From the NCBI RefSeq assembly GCF_001857965.1, contig NZ_CP017774.1:372001-436000 (forward strand): 64,000 bases of DNA, in the 5' to 3' direction. Source of the stretch: Flavobacterium commune (GTDB lineage: Bacteria; Bacteroidota; Bacteroidia; Flavobacteriales; Flavobacteriaceae). The notes under the pieces were generated by a model, which worked only from the letters and a program-made list of their open reading frames with translations, was not told where the DNA came from and searched no databases. Within the stretch, counting starts at the first letter, position 1. Every line of letters starts with the position of its first letter. Positions 62,747-64,000 of this stretch are shown piece after piece. The position numbers and the translations under genes are program-made.

Positions 62747-62908
62747 ATGAAAAAACTAATTTTACTATTTGGAATATTAATCGGAATGAATACTATTTCC
62801 TGTTCAAAAGATGATGACAAAATTCCTTGTTCTCAATTAAATATTCACAGTCAAGAAGATCTTACTTGTGAAGAAGTTGCTAAACAATATGATTGTAGTT
62901 GTAAATAA
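62747..62908 (+). CDS. Small cysteine-rich lipoprotein, copy B
   Basis: The 53-residue protein differs from copy A at only two residues (Ser16 to Thr and His36 to Gln). The lipobox Cys19, the KDDD following it and all four downstream Cys are conserved. The 90 bases upstream are also duplicated with about five changes, so the unit was copied together with its promoter. Both copies are intact, which suggests selection or recent origin. Confidence 0.75.
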   Translation: MKKLILLFGILIGMNTISCSKDDDKIPCSQLNIHSQEDLTCEEVAKQYDCSCK

Positions 62909-62914
62909 TCCCGA

Positions 62915-62955
62915 TCGCAGAATTACATTCTGTGCCCACAACAATAAGCAAATAA
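62915..62955 (+). repeat. REP-like palindrome, copy 6
   Basis: Stem CAGAAT/ATTCTG (62918-62923 with 62927-62932) and tail GTGCCCACAACAATAAGCAA. It is followed at about 62975-63010 by GAGTTACTTAATGAGATTCC, shared with 1565. Confidence 0.7.
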
Positions 62956-63074
62956 CCTAAGCGAAATACTTTGTCGAGTTACTTAATGAGATTCCTCATT
63001 CTTCGGAATGGCAAGATTGCGGTAATGCTCAAGGATTTTCTGTTAAAAAAACGCCCTAAAAAAATATTTATCCC

Positions 63075-63082
63075 TACTTTTG
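63075..63082 (+). promoter_or_regulatory. -7 element of the 63107 gene
   Basis: TACTTTTG. A transcript from here would begin near 63088, which rules out the in-frame TTG at 63080 as a start. Confidence 0.45.
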
Positions 63083-63106
63083 CATTCGGAAACAAAAAAG
63101 CACTTT

Positions 63107-63484
63107 TTGAAGTCATTATTTAGCATAGTACTTTCTATTCTTTTACTACTACCCTCTTTTGGTAGTTTCTTTGTTTACACCTCATTCAAACTCAATCAGG
63201 ACGAAATAGCAAAAACCATTTGTGTACAACGAAAATTGGTAAACAACAGTTGTAATGGTCGATGCGAATTGCAAAAAAGCCTTAAAAAATACGACGACAA
63301 CGAAAAAAAGATGCAAAACAATCTGGATAACAAAGTAGATTTAGTTTTCATTCAAAACATTGTTTTCGCTGATTTTAAAACAATCACAGTTACACCTATA
63401 GAAAAACCTAACTTCTATACTCTGGAAAAGAAAACCGTTTCGGTTACTCTTTCTTCCTTTCGACCTCCTTCCTATTTGATATAA
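63107..63484 (+). CDS. Small secreted or membrane-anchored protein upstream of a TonB receptor, probable TTG start
   Basis: There is no ATG in frame before the hydrophobic N-segment, so a TTG at 63107 (giving MKSLFSIVLSILLLLPSFGSFF, a signal or anchor) is the best start. The 125-residue product has a conserved-looking CNGRCELQKSLKK segment (about 50-62) with Cys at CVQ...SCNGRC, seen in small proteins encoded next to TonB receptors in Bacteroidota, perhaps metal- or redox-related. The C-terminus ends SSFRPPSYLI. It stops 93 bases before the receptor gene, likely the same operon. Confidence 0.6.
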   Translation: MKSLFSIVLSILLLLPSFGSFFVYTSFKLNQDEIAKTICVQRKLVNNSCNGRCELQKSLKKYDDNEKKMQNNLDNKVDLVFIQNIVFADFKTITVTPIEKPNFYTLEKKTVSVTLSSFRPPSYLI

Positions 63485-63577
63485 ATTCTAAAATCGCTTT
63501 TCAATACTTATTGAACTGACTTTTCTTGGATGAAATCCAAGAAATCAATCCTATTTTTAAAATTTATATCATTTAAA

Positions 63578-64000
63578 ATGAAAAATATATTCTTGGCTTT
63601 CCTTATCATAAGCCAATTTGTTCTTGCTCAAAACAAAAATAAAATCGATACCACTAAAGTTGTAGAATTAGACAATGTTTTTGTAACTGCCAATCGTACT
63701 GCCACACAACGTAAGGAAACCCCAGTTGCCATTAGCAAATTAACCGCTAAAACCATCAACGAAACCAAGGCTGTAGCTGCTTATGAACTGGTAAATAAAA
63801 CTCCCGGAGCGTTAATGGTAAATCTGGGAAACGAACAACACATGATGGCTATTCGCCAACCTATGACTACTAATGCTTATTATTTATACCTTGAAGACGG
63901 TTTGCCTATTCGTCCCATGGGAATTTTTAATCACAACGCTTTATTAGAAATCAATCAGTTCAATCTGGAAAGTATCGAAGTGGTTAAAGGCCCTGTTTCA
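63578..64000 (+). CDS. TonB-dependent receptor, N-terminal part (runs off the window)
   Basis: The first 141 codons are present and the frame is still open at the window end. A signal peptide (MKNIFLAFLIISQFVLAQ) is followed by VVELDNVFVTANRTATQRKETPVAI, a TonB-box-like lead, and the plug domain (YELVNKTPGALMVNLGNEQHMMAIRQP, YLEDGLPIRPMGIFNHNALLEINQ, IEVVKGPVS). There is no carboxypeptidase-like N-domain, unlike the receptor at 17579. The ligand is unknown; GLPIRPMGIFNHNAL is like the siderophore/metal-type plugs. Co-transcription with the small Cys protein is likely. Confidence 0.9.
   Translation, partial: MKNIFLAFLIISQFVLAQNKNKIDTTKVVELDNVFVTANRTATQRKETPVAISKLTAKTINETKAVAAYELVNKTPGALMVNLGNEQHMMAIRQPMTTNAYYLYLEDGLPIRPMGIFNHNALLEINQFNLESIEVVKGPVS

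Noticed and set aside
61672..62955. CRISPR array
   Set aside because: Repeats are palindromic, few, unevenly spaced and separated by genes. No cas gene is present.

Overview
The window is a 64 kb stretch of a low-GC, gene-dense genome from phylum Bacteroidota, almost certainly family Flavobacteriaceae and Flavobacterium-like. The reasons are promoters of the form TTG-N19-TAnnTTTG, no Shine-Dalgarno reliance, TonB receptors with carboxypeptidase-like N-domains, a T9SS-type C-terminal sorting domain, families such as DUF4290, DUF4199 and GlmU-like proteins, a SecA of about 1,100 residues, and a 6S RNA candidate between zapA and rny. This placement rests on gene content and motifs read by eye.

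Layout. 1-1837: end of an unknown gene, a NagB-like sugar-phosphate protein, and repeats. 1838-10640: carB, rpmH, an alpha/beta hydrolase, a small GNAT, an ABC-F ATPase, a GlmU-like protein and rpmE2, each with clear terminators. 10765-16733: DUF4199 + GT2, phosphosugar mutase, MsbA-like exporter, DUF2971. 16740-21759 (minus): EF-hand lipoprotein, TonB-dependent receptor, M23 peptidase. 21870-24293: ZapB-like coil, zapA, 6S RNA, rny. 24432-28155: xerD and four small outer-membrane barrels. 28230-37946: aroQ, tRNA-Met, START-like protein, class IV aminotransferase, YqgE, HU, fmt, recQ, DUF493, DUF4290, murA and a CDF transporter. 38278-43239: a 1,653-residue secreted LamG protein.

The accessory region of most interest is 43366-53785. 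A tight operon (RuBisCO-like protein, DUF1537 acid-sugar kinase, Asp/Glu-racemase-fold protein, BASS-type transporter) is followed by a Tat-exported Gfo/Idh/MocA oxidoreductase, GH43, GH28, a KdgF-like cupin and a DUF1080 protein. Kinase plus RuBisCO-like protein is the signature of D-apiose/apionate breakdown (OiaK/OiaX type). GH28 and the KdgF-like cupin point to pectin, and apiose occurs in rhamnogalacturonan-II and apiogalacturonan. The locus therefore looks like a compact route in which a sugar acid is made outside the cytoplasm, imported by the BASS carrier, phosphorylated and cleaved, with the racemase-fold protein as an unassigned step.

53810-64000 holds a methyltransferase, a lipoprotein, a MacB-type ATPase, a PduO cobalamin adenosyltransferase, DUF2795, secA, a CPBP protease, a duplicated 53-residue Cys-rich lipoprotein flanking a DUF805 protein, and the start of another TonB-dependent receptor. 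This end and the first 1.6 kb carry a shared family of palindromic repeats whose stems differ but stay paired. No CRISPR array, rRNA, insertion sequence transposase or prophage was seen.
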